The notes: a model not told the origin generated them from the letters alone. DNA of 23,168 bases from Alphaproteobacteria bacterium (GCA_030432775.1 JAUILO010000016.1:1-23168), one strand, 5' to 3'. Shown: positions 8,271 to 16,932, numbered from the stretch's first letter. Numbers and translations: made by a program.

Positions 8271-9326
8271 ATGAAATTACCTGCTTCGTTTAAAATTATT
8301 ATGCCAGTCTTTGTGTTTTGTATTGTTTTTGCAGTCCTTATTGCAAAACTTGTGGTGTCTTCCGGTGAGGAAGCAGGCGAAGTCTATTCGGTGCAAACAC
8401 TGAGCGTTGAAGATCAAGACGTTTTGACCAAGCATATTATAATTTCAACTGCGCCAGCCACGGATATATCCGAACAGGACATTCCTGTTATTGCTGATGA
8501 AAAAATGGACGATATTATTCAAATACCGGAGGGGCATATACCGTTATGGAAGAAGAATGCTGTCGATTTTATTGATAATAGTGACAAGCCAAAGATTGTT
8601 ATTATGTTCGATGATCTGGGGATGTCGGATAAGCACACACGCGAAGTCATAGATTTACCTGCGCCGCTGACACTATCTTTTTTGCCTTATGCCAAAGAAA
8701 CACCAGAGCTGGCGATTAAGGCTCATAAAGCCGGGCACGAACTTATGGTGCATATGCCAATGGAGGCGATGAACCCGGATATGGATCTGGGATCTATTTA
8801 TCTGACGACCTCGCAAAGTGATGATGAATTTCTGGATATGCTTGATAAGGGGCTTGCGGCGTTTGATGGTTATATTGGTTTGAATAACCATATGGGTAGC
8901 CGTTTAACGCAGGACAGAGATGCCATGGAAAAAGTCATGAGCGTCTTGGTAGAAAAAGAGCTTATATTCATAGATTCACGTACTATACATACATCGATAG
9001 GGCAGGATGTTGCCGCTGAATATGGCGTACCGACAGCAGGCCGTGATGTTTTTCTTGATCATAAATCGGGCGAGGATTTTGTCCGTAAGAGTCTGAGGAA
9101 AACCGAGGAGATAGCCCGTAAATATGGCTATGCCATCGCAATCGGGCACCCAAAGACTGATACGATTAATGTCTTGAAATTGTGGCTTGAGGATATTGAA
9201 GAGCGTGGCTTTGTCATTGTTCCGGTTAGCGCACTTTTAAAGCATCAAGAACAAGAGAACCTGCCACCGAGCCAAATAGTTGATCAGCCTGATTACGATG
9301 ATGAGAAGGTACCGTTAGACCGTTAG
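8271..9326 (+). CDS. YibQ-like divergent polysaccharide deacetylase, membrane-anchored
   Basis: The 351-aa protein has an N-terminal hydrophobic anchor (about residues 8-30), a charged linker of about 75 residues, and a divergent polysaccharide deacetylase domain (PF04748/DUF610 type). Visible motifs are IVIMFDDLGMS, LTLSFLPYA, HELMVHMPMEAM, LNNHMGSRLT, FIDSRT and AIAIGHPK, the family's conserved Asp/His positions. Members are thought to act on envelope glycans in the periplasm; the substrate is not established. The start is the ATG at 8271, without a ribosome site. It lies on the plus strand between trpE and trpG, divergent from trpG and convergent with trpE (34-bp gap). In related genomes trpE and trpG are usually neighbours, so this gene looks inserted or rearranged. 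The fold assignment is confident; the function is not. Confidence 0.9.
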   Translation: MKLPASFKIIMPVFVFCIVFAVLIAKLVVSSGEEAGEVYSVQTLSVEDQDVLTKHIIISTAPATDISEQDIPVIADEKMDDIIQIPEGHIPLWKKNAVDFIDNSDKPKIVIMFDDLGMSDKHTREVIDLPAPLTLSFLPYAKETPELAIKAHKAGHELMVHMPMEAMNPDMDLGSIYLTTSQSDDEFLDMLDKGLAAFDGYIGLNNHMGSRLTQDRDAMEKVMSVLVEKELIFIDSRTIHTSIGQDVAAEYGVPTAGRDVFLDHKSGEDFVRKSLRKTEEIARKYGYAIAIGHPKTDTINVLKLWLEDIEERGFVIVPVSALLKHQEQENLPPSQIVDQPDYDDEKVPLDR

Positions 9327-9360
9327 GTTTATTGCAGATAATAAATATATTGGTGCGGAT

Positions 9361-10872
9361 CTAGTCTTTATTGGCAAGGTCAATGGCAAGATTAGCCGCT
9401 GAGATAATCGCCTGAGCCTTATTACAGCTTTCCTGATACTCTGCCTCAGGGTCACTATCGGCAACAACGCCGCCGCCAGCCTGTACGTATAATTTACCAT
9501 CCTTGATTAAGGCGGTGCGCAGGGCAATGCACGTATCAAGGTCACCATTGCCGCCAAGATAACCAACGGCTCCGGCATAAAATTTTCTTTTAACGGTTTC
9601 AAGTTCGTCAATAATTTCCATGGCACGGATTTTTGGTGCGCCGCTAACTGTGCCAGCCGGGAAGCCTGCAAATAATGCATCAATTATATCGTTGTCCTTG
9701 GAAAGCTTTCCTTCGACATTTGAAACAATGTGCATGACGTGTGAATAATATTCGACGGTAAATTGGTCGGTGACATTCACGCTGCCTATTTCCGAGACAC
9801 GCCCGACATCATTACGGCCTAGATCAAGCAGCATAAGATGTTCGGCCAGTTCTTTTTGGTCAGCCATTAAATCATCGGCTTGTGATTGGTCTTCTACGGC
9901 GTTCCGGCCGCGTTTACGTGTTCCGGCAATTGGACGTATGGTGATAGTGTTATCGCGTACACGCACCAGAATTTCAGGGCTGGAACCAACAAAGGAATAA
10001 CTGTCAAAATGCACATGAAACAAAAACGGAGAAGGGTTTAACCGGCGCAGCGATCGGTATAGTTCTAGAGAAGGAATGTCAAAATCCATTGTAAAACGCT
10101 GTGAGGGGACAACCTGAAAGATGTCACCAGCAACAATGTATTCTTTGGCTTTATTGACCATTGCATGATAACCGGCGCTATCCATATTAGAGCTAACGGA
10201 TAGGGGTGTTTTTAGCGATGTGTGGGGGGTAAGCATTTGCGGATCGATTGAGTTCGCAAGGTGCTTCTGAATTTCATTCAGGCGCGCTATAGCCATATCA
10301 TAGACATCTTGCGCGCTTTGGTCTGTGTTTGCTTTGTGCTTCCATACCGGTGTACAGATGCACATAAGCTGTTTGAGATTATCAAAAATCACCATCCGTT
10401 GTGGTCGAATTAATACAGAATCCGGGATATCAAGCTCATCCGGATTGTTGTCCGGAATGCTTTCATAGTGGCGGATCATGTCATAGCCGATATGGCCAAA
10501 TAATCCTGATGCGGCCATTGGCGGCATAGTGCTATCGCAATTGCCTAGATGGCTTTGCGCAACAAATGATTTCATGGACTCAAGTGGCGCGCGCGTATCT
10601 TGTTCCCAGTCGGCGTCGCCCTGTTGGTAATCGGCGATACCGTTTTGACATCTCCAGATGAGGTCAGGTGCAAATCCGATTATTGAATAACGGCCAAGTA
10701 TATGTCCGCCCTCGACTGACTCCAGAAGGAAGCTGTAATCTTGGGTGCTACATAGCTTGATATAGGCAGAAACCGGCGTTTCCAGATCTGCAGGAGCCCA
10801 GATATGAACGAGCTGTGATTGTCCGGCATTAAAATTTTTCTCGAATGTCGTAAAATCGGGCGTAGTATTCAT
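9361..10872 (-). CDS. trpE: Anthranilate synthase component I
   Basis: Converts chorismate and ammonia to anthranilate, the committed step of tryptophan synthesis, together with TrpG. The N-terminal domain contains FLLESVEGG, matching the LLES element that binds feedback tryptophan. The C-terminal chorismate-binding domain shows IRPIAGTRKRGR, HVMHIVSNVEG, GTVSGAPKIRAMEII and AGGGVVADSDPEAEYQE. I start it at ATG 10872 (503 aa), where a GGGA stands 6 nt upstream; a GTG at 10884 would add four residues and is possible. It lies 65 bp behind ppiD with no obvious terminator or new promoter, so it may be co-transcribed with it. I find no leader peptide with tandem Trp codons in front of it, so trp attenuation as known from rhizobia is not evident. 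Confidence 0.96.
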   Translation of the reverse strand: MNTTPDFTTFEKNFNAGQSQLVHIWAPADLETPVSAYIKLCSTQDYSFLLESVEGGHILGRYSIIGFAPDLIWRCQNGIADYQQGDADWEQDTRAPLESMKSFVAQSHLGNCDSTMPPMAASGLFGHIGYDMIRHYESIPDNNPDELDIPDSVLIRPQRMVIFDNLKQLMCICTPVWKHKANTDQSAQDVYDMAIARLNEIQKHLANSIDPQMLTPHTSLKTPLSVSSNMDSAGYHAMVNKAKEYIVAGDIFQVVPSQRFTMDFDIPSLELYRSLRRLNPSPFLFHVHFDSYSFVGSSPEILVRVRDNTITIRPIAGTRKRGRNAVEDQSQADDLMADQKELAEHLMLLDLGRNDVGRVSEIGSVNVTDQFTVEYYSHVMHIVSNVEGKLSKDNDIIDALFAGFPAGTVSGAPKIRAMEIIDELETVKRKFYAGAVGYLGGNGDLDTCIALRTALIKDGKLYVQAGGGVVADSDPEAEYQESCNKAQAIISAANLAIDLANKD

Positions 10873-10937
10873 AACAGATCCCACGGGGCTACTCTTATTG
10901 GTTTGTTTTCATAGGGGTGTTCTAAAGCCAATCTATC

Positions 10938-12848
10938 TTAGTTCGCGTCTTCTTGGCCGTATGCTTTGTTTAACAAGTTCTGATTGATTTTAACTTTGTT
11001 CTTCTGGAATAAATATCCAAGGTAGAGCTGTATATATTCTGCATTTGTAGATTTCGTAATCATACGGTTTACAGTGCTTATGTCCTCTTCCTTGGCTTTC
11101 GCAGGTACAGGAAGGGTGATTGAATTGACCTGTCCCAAAAGGAAACCATCATCAACAAGAGCGAGCAGATATTCTCCTTCGTCGGCATTAAAGAAGCTTG
11201 TTTGCGCTTGCTGGTTCAATGGCGCAGGTGTTTGTCCAAATCTCTCAAGGTCTAACTTTTTGATTGTGGTTTTTCCTGCTTTGGCCACATCAGCCATAGT
11301 GATTTCGCCAGCCTTTAATTTTGCCAGAAGACCACTTGTTTTCTGTGCATTAATCAGAGATTTTTCCTTAGCAATCCATTCTTTGGTCAGGCTGTCTTTG
11401 ATGGCGGTCAGTTGCTTATAGGTTTGCTCGACAATTTCATCGGCGCGGATTGCGATATAGCGTCCGTCACTCAGTTCCATAATTTGTGAAATTTCCTGAC
11501 CGTTGAGGCTAAAGGCGGTTTCAAGCACAGGGCTGATGTCGTCTTTGCCGAAATCCTTCATCGCGTCTTTATTTTTCTCTGTGGAACCATCAGAGCGCAT
11601 AGGGCCAATAGTCGCCAGTTTTAAATCGAAGCTTTGTGCAACTTCTTCCAAAGTCTGTCCAGATGCAATTGCATCATCAATTTGATTTGACAGGGCGTAA
11701 ATTTCATCACCCAAACGGTCTTGATACAACATGTCTTTGATTGCTGATTTAACTTCGTCAAACGGTGTTTGTTTGCCAGGGGTGATGGATTTTATCATCA
11801 TGACGTGCCAGCCAAGTGGTGTTTCTATCGGACCTACGATTTCCCCCTTTTGACCTGAAAAAGCAGCATTTCCAAGATCTTCGATCAGACCTGATTTTTC
11901 AAAAGCTTCGGTGCCGATATATCCGGCTTTGTCGCCTGTCTCGTCTTCGATAGCTTTTTGTAATGATTTACCCCCTTTAACCGCGGAGACAATGAGTGTC
12001 GCCGTTGCATCATCAGACAATATCGCCTGTTCCAGCGATCTTTTCTCCGGCTGCACATATAGATCCTTGTCGTCTTCATATACTTTAAGAATTTCTTCAT
12101 CGGCAATTGAAATGGTGTCTTTCAGTTTGTCCTTTGAAAGTGAAATATAGGTGAGGGTACGTGTTTGTGGAACGAGATATTTATGCTTTGTCGCCTCGTA
12201 AAATTTCTGCAGATCTTCGTCGGTAGGTTGCGCATATTCGCTGATTTGATCATGAGGAAATAAAATCGCGCTGACCTTACGAGCTTCTTTGCGATATTGA
12301 TAAAGTGCATCTGATTCATCTTTTGATATAACGCCTGCACCAAGGCTTACGGCATTACGCATTAATGTGTTGGTCATCTCGCCGCGCAATGTTGTGATAA
12401 GTTGTCTTTCCGACATTCTCTGGTTGCGCAGTAATCTTTCAAGGACTTCCTTGGGGCCAAGCTCATCTGTAACGTGTGGCGCGACAAGTTCGTGTATCTG
12501 GCGGGCAACAAGTTCCTTGCTAACCAAAACGCCTTGTTCGTGCGCTTCGCGTGCCAAAAGGTTGTTGTTGATTTCGCCATAGAGAATTTGGTCAATAAAG
12601 CCAAGTTTATGTGCAGTCGGGATGTCCATATTTTGCTGTGACAATATACGACGAACGATAGGGTCAAACTGCTGGATCGATAGTTTTTGCTGGCCGATTT
12701 TGGCGACGGTCGTCCCGCCAACGCTGTTACCTCTAAAGAAGCCGCCGACATCTGTTAGCACCAATCCACCAACAGCCAGTGTCATAAGACCCATCAGTAT
12801 AAATTTAACAACTCCGGATTTTACCCCTTCGCGCATCATATGTAACAT
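10938..12848 (-). CDS. ppiD: PpiD/SurA-like periplasmic peptidyl-prolyl isomerase
   Basis: Membrane-anchored chaperone that helps fold exported envelope proteins near the Sec translocon. The 636-aa protein begins with a short cytoplasmic segment and one membrane helix (about residues 15-32, FILMGLMTLAVGGLVL), then a SurA-N-like helical domain (about 45-190), and a PpiC/parvulin-type domain (about 255-360) with KAGYIGTEAF and PLGWHVMMIKSI. A long C-terminal helical region follows. The parvulin domain looks divergent, as in many PpiD proteins that are poor isomerases. The ATG at 12848 has AGGA 7 nt upstream. It is divergent from tpiA and upstream of trpE, the standard alphaproteobacterial order. 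The symbol follows domain layout rather than a one-to-one match to E. coli PpiD. Confidence 0.9.
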   Translation of the reverse strand: MLHMMREGVKSGVVKFILMGLMTLAVGGLVLTDVGGFFRGNSVGGTTVAKIGQQKLSIQQFDPIVRRILSQQNMDIPTAHKLGFIDQILYGEINNNLLAREAHEQGVLVSKELVARQIHELVAPHVTDELGPKEVLERLLRNQRMSERQLITTLRGEMTNTLMRNAVSLGAGVISKDESDALYQYRKEARKVSAILFPHDQISEYAQPTDEDLQKFYEATKHKYLVPQTRTLTYISLSKDKLKDTISIADEEILKVYEDDKDLYVQPEKRSLEQAILSDDATATLIVSAVKGGKSLQKAIEDETGDKAGYIGTEAFEKSGLIEDLGNAAFSGQKGEIVGPIETPLGWHVMMIKSITPGKQTPFDEVKSAIKDMLYQDRLGDEIYALSNQIDDAIASGQTLEEVAQSFDLKLATIGPMRSDGSTEKNKDAMKDFGKDDISPVLETAFSLNGQEISQIMELSDGRYIAIRADEIVEQTYKQLTAIKDSLTKEWIAKEKSLINAQKTSGLLAKLKAGEITMADVAKAGKTTIKKLDLERFGQTPAPLNQQAQTSFFNADEGEYLLALVDDGFLLGQVNSITLPVPAKAKEEDISTVNRMITKSTNAEYIQLYLGYLFQKNKVKINQNLLNKAYGQEDAN

Positions 12849-12923
12849 CGTCTAATCCTTATTTGCCATGTGGCATGTCGTTTAAATTTTCTGCGGTATA
12901 TTGCAGTGTTTATCACTTTGTAA

Positions 12924-12969
12924 CGCAATATAGAATGCGCAATATAGAACGCAAAATAAAAAGCAGCAA
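12924..12969 (-). promoter_or_regulatory. Tandem repeat with possible ppiD promoter
   Basis: The 12-bp unit CGCAATATAGAA occurs at 12924-12935 and 12938-12949 (14-bp period), followed by a partial copy CGCAAAATA at 12950-12958. On the minus strand each full copy contains TATATT (12941-12946 and 12927-12932), and TTGCTG (12964-12969) lies 17 bp from the first. This could be a ppiD promoter with two -10 boxes, about 80 nt before the gene, or a regulator site shared with divergent tpiA. The rest of the 12849-13085 gap shows nothing else definite; no clear tpiA promoter was found. Confidence 0.4.
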
Positions 12970-13085
12970 CAGGGGATTGTAATTTACTACACAAAAGGCT
13001 AATCAATAGGGATATTAATTATATATGTGAAGAATGGTTTGAAAGCCGTCAGTGATTTTTGAGGATGACAATTTTAGGAATGACA

Positions 13086-13862
13086 ATGAAGAAACTTATT
13101 GCAGGTAACTGGAAAATGAACGGCTTGAGTGCTGATGCTTATAATCTGAGCATGGGAATCATTAATGGTCTTAAACAATCGCCACAGCTTGGCAGTGCGT
13201 GTGATTTCCTTATTTGTCCGCCATCCATTCATATTGGATTGGTTCAGGCGTTCTTTAACGGTCAGGATGTGCCTGTTGAACTGGGCGCGCAGGATTGTTC
13301 GGAAGTGGAAGCGGGCGCACGCACGGGCGAAATATCACCTGCAATGTTGTCGGATATAGAGTGTAGCTCGGTCATTTTAGGACATTCGGAGCGCCGCCAG
13401 TTTCATGATGAAACAGATGAACTGGTTGCAAGCAAAGCGGCGCTTGCGCATAAGAACGGTTTGGTTGCCATTATTTGTGTTGGTGAAAGCGATGCAGAGC
13501 GCGAAGCAGGTCAGCAAAATGCAGTTGTAGAAAAACAGCTTTTGGCTAGTTTGCCTGAAGGTACGACGGCTGCGAACACAGTTATTGCGTATGAGCCAGT
13601 CTGGGCGATTGGTACAGGAAAGACAGCGACACCGGAGGATGTAAGGCAAATGCATCAATTTATTCGGGAAAAGTTGCAAGAAAAGCTTGAAGATTTCGCG
13701 CAGGTACGTATTTTGTATGGCGGTTCTGTTAAACCTTCTAATGCTGAGGAATTATTTAGAGTGCCAAACGTAGATGGCGCACTAATTGGTGGTGCAAGCT
13801 TGAAAGCAGATGATTATCTGGGGATAGCGAGCGCCGCACTTGATATTGCTGACGCGGCATAA
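13086..13862 (+). CDS. tpiA: Triosephosphate isomerase
   Basis: Interconverts dihydroxyacetone phosphate and glyceraldehyde 3-phosphate in glycolysis and gluconeogenesis. Motifs are complete: LIAGNWKMNG (Asn8, Lys10), VILGHSERR (catalytic His100), IAYEPVWAIGTGKTA (catalytic Glu170 and the flexible lid), and YGGSVKPSNA with GALIGGASL for phosphate binding. Several in-frame starts exist (TTG 13059, ATG 13065, ATG 13080, ATG 13086). I chose 13086 because AGGA at 13076-13079 is 6 nt upstream and the protein then begins MKKLIAGNWKMN, giving 258 aa as expected for the family. The gene opens the plus-strand block and is divergent from ppiD. Confidence 0.97.
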   Translation: MKKLIAGNWKMNGLSADAYNLSMGIINGLKQSPQLGSACDFLICPPSIHIGLVQAFFNGQDVPVELGAQDCSEVEAGARTGEISPAMLSDIECSSVILGHSERRQFHDETDELVASKAALAHKNGLVAIICVGESDAEREAGQQNAVVEKQLLASLPEGTTAANTVIAYEPVWAIGTGKTATPEDVRQMHQFIREKLQEKLEDFAQVRILYGGSVKPSNAEELFRVPNVDGALIGGASLKADDYLGIASAALDIADAA

Positions 13863-13867
13863 ATATT

Positions 13868-13886
13868 TCTGGTAAGAATAACCAGA
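13868..13886 (+). other. Weak hairpin after tpiA
   Basis: TCTGGT (13868-13873) and ACCAGA (13881-13886) form a 6-bp stem with a 7-nt loop a few bases after the tpiA stop. No T-run follows, so it is at most a weak terminator or processing site. Confidence 0.25.
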
Positions 13887-13887
13887 G

Positions 13888-13916
13888 TTGTTATTGGCCG
13901 GAAATAGAACTATATA
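13888..13916 (+). promoter_or_regulatory. Possible secG-pyrG promoter
   Basis: TTGTTA (13888-13893), a 17-bp spacer and TATATA (13911-13916) give a moderate sigma-70-like pair about 45 nt before secG. It would let secG and pyrG be transcribed apart from tpiA. Confidence 0.35.
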
Positions 13917-13967
13917 GAGCCTGAGATAAATTTAAGGCCTAATGAGGATTTAAGGATAGTATAAGAC

Positions 13968-14330
13968 ATGGAATCAGTTGTACTGGTAATACACTTAATT
14001 TTGGCGATGGCCATTATCGCGCTTGTTCTGATACAAAAATCAGAAGGCGGCGGTTTGGGTATTGGCGGTGGTACGGGTGGTTTGACTACTGCGCAAGGTG
14101 CCAAGAGTGCTTTGACAAAGGCTACAACTATTTGTGCACTATGTTTTTTCGGTACAAGTCTGGTTTTAGGTGTTCTGGCAGGGACACATAGCAAGCAATC
14201 TAGTATTCTTGATTCATTATCACAAACACCTGCGCCACTTGTTGGTGAAGGCACGACATCCGAGGATGTAAAAGATACGGCGGGTAAGATTGATGTAGAG
14301 GACGTTCCTTCAGCACCAATTTCAGAGTAA
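13968..14330 (+). CDS. secG: Preprotein translocase subunit SecG
   Basis: Small inner-membrane subunit that assists SecA-driven export through SecYEG. The 120-aa protein has the expected two membrane segments (about residues 3-22 and 52-70). Between them is the conserved Gly-rich cytoplasmic loop, IQKSEGGGLGIGGGTGG, with the Gln-Lys-Ser/Gly-Gly signature, followed by AKSALTKAT. The last 45 residues form a polar, acidic tail that varies widely in the family. The ATG at 13968 is preceded by AAGGA at a rather long spacing (11 nt). The tpiA-secG-pyrG order is common in alphaproteobacteria. Confidence 0.93.
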   Translation: MESVVLVIHLILAMAIIALVLIQKSEGGGLGIGGGTGGLTTAQGAKSALTKATTICALCFFGTSLVLGVLAGTHSKQSSILDSLSQTPAPLVGEGTTSEDVKDTAGKIDVEDVPSAPISE

Positions 14331-14353
14331 CTACACAAACATACAAAAATAAT

Positions 14354-15982
14354 ATGACACGGTTTATTTTCATTACAGGCGGCGTTGTTTCCTCATTAGG
14401 AAAGGGCCTCGGCTCCGCTGCGCTTGGCGCATTATTGCAAGCTAGAGGGTTTAGTGTCCGGCTTTGTAAGATGGATCCTTATCTTAATATTGATCCAGGC
14501 ACAATGAGCCCGTATCAGCATGGTGAAGTCTATGTCACCGATGATGGCGCAGAGACAGACCTTGATTTGGGTCACTATGAAAGATTTACAGGTCGCCCTG
14601 CTGCGCAGAGCGATAACATCACAACAGGCCGTATTTATACGAATGTTCTGCAGCGTGAACGCCGCGGAGATTATCTCGGTGCAACTGTACAGGTCATTCC
14701 GCATATTACAGACGAGATTAAAAGCTTTATTTCCGAAAAAGACGGTTCGGCTGATTTTGTATTGGTCGAGGTTGGCGGCACTGTCGGCGATATTGAGAGC
14801 TTGCCGTTTTTAGAAGCTATTCGTCAGTTTACAAACGAAGTCGGACGCAAGGGCGCAATGCATATTCATGTGACATTGCTGCCTTATATTCCGGCGGCAG
14901 GAGAGCTTAAAACAAAGCCAACACAGCATTCTGTGAAAGAACTTATGGGTGTTGGTATTCGTCCGCGTTTGCTTTTATGTCGCGCCGATAGAGAGATTGA
15001 TCCGGATGAGCGCCGTAAGATCGCGCTATTTTGTAACATTGATTATGAAGATGTTATTCCGGCAATGGATGTTTCGACAATTTATGAAGTGCCGTTGAGC
15101 TATCATAAAGAAGGTCTTGATACACAGGTGCTTGATTATTTTCGTATTGAAGATGCTAAAGAGCCTGATCTTTCTACATGGGAAGAAATTGTTCGCCGTA
15201 TTAAAGAGCCGGAAACCACAGTTGAGATTGCCGTTGTTGGTAAATACACCAATTTGACTGATAGTTATAAATCATTGAACGAAGCTTTGCAGCATGGCGG
15301 TATTGCTAATAATACCAAAGTAAAGATCAAGTTTATTGAAGCATCGGTATTTGAAAAAGAAGATCCAACACCATATCTGCATAATATCAACGGCATATTG
15401 GTGCCAGGTGGTTTTGGTGAGCGCGGTGCCGAGGGCAAGATCAAAGCAGTACAATTTGCGCGTGAGCGTAATATTCCGTATTTCGGTATTTGTTTTGGTA
15501 TGCAGCTTGCTGTTATAGAAGCAGCCCGCAACCTTGCTGGTATTGAAGGTGCAAGTTCTACTGAATTTGGCCCATGTGATGATGCCATTATTGGTTTGAT
15601 GACAGAGTGGACCAAAGGCAATGATACAGAACAGCGTGATCAGGGTGATGATCTTGGTGGCACTATGCGTCTTGGTGCGTATCCTGCGCTACTGGAAGAG
15701 GGTAGCAAGGTTTGCGATATTTATGGCTCACGAGATATCGAAGAGCGTCACCGTCATAGATACGAAGTGAATATCAATTACAAAGAAGAACTTGAAAAGT
15801 ATAACCTTAAATTCTCAGGTATGTCACCGGATGGTGGTTTGCCAGAGGTGGTTGAACATACAACCCATCCGTGGTTTATAGGTGTTCAGTTCCATCCGGA
15901 GCTTAAATCCAAGCCGTTTGATCCGCATCCTTTGTTTGTATCCTTTATTAAGGCCGCGATTACACAAAGCCGTCTTGTCTAG
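14354..15982 (+). CDS. pyrG: CTP synthase (glutamine-hydrolysing)
   Basis: Makes CTP from UTP, ATP and glutamine, the last step of pyrimidine nucleotide synthesis. The N-terminal amidoligase domain (about 1-265) begins MTRFIFITGGVVSSLGKG with its P-loop and contains KMDPYLNIDPGTMSPYQHGEVYV. The C-terminal class I amidotransferase domain (about 290-540) has VPGGFGERG, the nucleophile Cys380 in FGICFGMQ and QFHPELKSKP. At 542 aa it has the normal length. The gene starts 23 bp after secG. The leader before the ATG is A-rich and has no Shine-Dalgarno sequence, so initiation may rely on an unstructured leader or coupling. Confidence 0.98.
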   Translation: MTRFIFITGGVVSSLGKGLGSAALGALLQARGFSVRLCKMDPYLNIDPGTMSPYQHGEVYVTDDGAETDLDLGHYERFTGRPAAQSDNITTGRIYTNVLQRERRGDYLGATVQVIPHITDEIKSFISEKDGSADFVLVEVGGTVGDIESLPFLEAIRQFTNEVGRKGAMHIHVTLLPYIPAAGELKTKPTQHSVKELMGVGIRPRLLLCRADREIDPDERRKIALFCNIDYEDVIPAMDVSTIYEVPLSYHKEGLDTQVLDYFRIEDAKEPDLSTWEEIVRRIKEPETTVEIAVVGKYTNLTDSYKSLNEALQHGGIANNTKVKIKFIEASVFEKEDPTPYLHNINGILVPGGFGERGAEGKIKAVQFARERNIPYFGICFGMQLAVIEAARNLAGIEGASSTEFGPCDDAIIGLMTEWTKGNDTEQRDQGDDLGGTMRLGAYPALLEEGSKVCDIYGSRDIEERHRHRYEVNINYKEELEKYNLKFSGMSPDGGLPEVVEHTTHPWFIGVQFHPELKSKPFDPHPLFVSFIKAAITQSRLV

Positions 15983-16081
15983 TTGTCTGTGCGGATATAA
16001 ATCGTTAGTAAAGCCTTGAATTGGCACTATATAAAGCGCATATTTGCTGCGTATAGTTGGTCAAATTGAAAGAGGACAGTG

Positions 16082-16912
16082 ATGACAGTCAAAACAATTG
16101 CTCTAAAAGATTTTAGCATATCAAATGAATTGCCATTTACGTTGTTGGCAGGCCCTTGTGCGCTTGAAACACGGGATCACGCCTTTTTCATGTGCGAAAA
16201 GTTGAAAGCTATTACGACTAAGCTTTCTATACCGTTTATCTACAAGACCTCTTTTGATAAAGCCAATCGTACATCTGTTACGGGGGAGCGCGGCCTTGGT
16301 ATTGATGCGGCGATGAAGATTTTTCAAGATCTAAAAGCCGAGTTTGATGTGGCTATTGTAACGGATGTTCATTTACCCCAGCAATGTGCCATTGTGGCTG
16401 AAGCTGTGGATGTGTTGCAAATTCCAGCGTTTTTATGTCGCCAGACAGATTTATTACTGGCTGCGGGTAAAACAGGCAAAGTCATTAATGTCAAGAAGGG
16501 TCAGTTCCTTGCGCCTTGGGATATGAAGAACGTAGCCGCCAAGGTTGCTAGTACAGGTAATGAGAACATCATGCTTTGCGAGCGTGGCGCAAGCTTCGGC
16601 TATAACACACTTGTCTCTGATATGCGCTCTATTCCGATTATGCGCGAAACAGGCTATCCGGTTGTTTACGATGCGACGCATTCTGTGCAGCAGCCAGGCG
16701 GTAAGGGTAGCTCTTCCGGTGGTGATCGTACAATGGTGCCGGTACTGGCGCGGGCTGCTGTTGCTATTGGTGTTGGTGCGTTATTCATGGAAACACACCA
16801 AGATCCGGATAAAGCGCCTTCAGATGGGCCAAATATGGTTCCACTTGATAGGCTGGAAGGTATATTGACATATCTCAAGGATATAGATTCTATTGCTAAA
16901 ACAATAAGATAG
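16082..16912 (+). CDS. kdsA: 3-deoxy-8-phosphooctulonate synthase (Kdo-8-P synthase)
   Basis: Condenses phosphoenolpyruvate and arabinose 5-phosphate to Kdo 8-phosphate, a precursor of the lipopolysaccharide core, so the cell very likely makes LPS. The 276-aa TIM-barrel protein shows LLAGPCALE, YKTSFDKANRTS, DVLQIPAFLCRQTDLL, FGYNTLVSDMR, DATHSVQQPGG and the C-terminal METHQDPDKAPSDGPN. The Asn in KANRTS and a Cys in the first motif suggest a family member in which metal dependence should be checked. ATG 16082 has GAGGA 5 nt upstream; an adjacent GTG at 16079 would add one residue. It follows pyrG after 99 bp and precedes eno, separated from it by a small gene of unknown function. Confidence 0.96.
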   Translation: MTVKTIALKDFSISNELPFTLLAGPCALETRDHAFFMCEKLKAITTKLSIPFIYKTSFDKANRTSVTGERGLGIDAAMKIFQDLKAEFDVAIVTDVHLPQQCAIVAEAVDVLQIPAFLCRQTDLLLAAGKTGKVINVKKGQFLAPWDMKNVAAKVASTGNENIMLCERGASFGYNTLVSDMRSIPIMRETGYPVVYDATHSVQQPGGKGSSSGGDRTMVPVLARAAVAIGVGALFMETHQDPDKAPSDGPNMVPLDRLEGILTYLKDIDSIAKTIR

Positions 16913-16932
16913 GCAAATTAGTTGCCTGCAAC
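16912..16932 (+). other. Alternative small hairpins after kdsA
   Basis: GGCAA (16912-16916) can pair with TTGCC (16922-16926), or GTTGC (16921-16925) with GCAAC (16928-16932). The two stems exclude each other. No T-run follows, so termination here would be weak. Confidence 0.2.

Noticed and set aside
10873..10937. Mini-ORF (ATG AAA ACA AAC CAA TAA) as a trp attenuation leader before trpE
   Set aside because: It contains no Trp codons and no terminator/antiterminator pair follows.
13059..13085. Upstream starts for tpiA (TTG 13059, ATG 13065, ATG 13080)
   Set aside because: Ribosome-site spacing and the conserved N-terminus both favour ATG 13086.
13910..14338. 142-aa antisense frame over secG
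   Set aside because: It is a shadow of a clear secG gene with Gly-rich codons; it has no start signals of its own.
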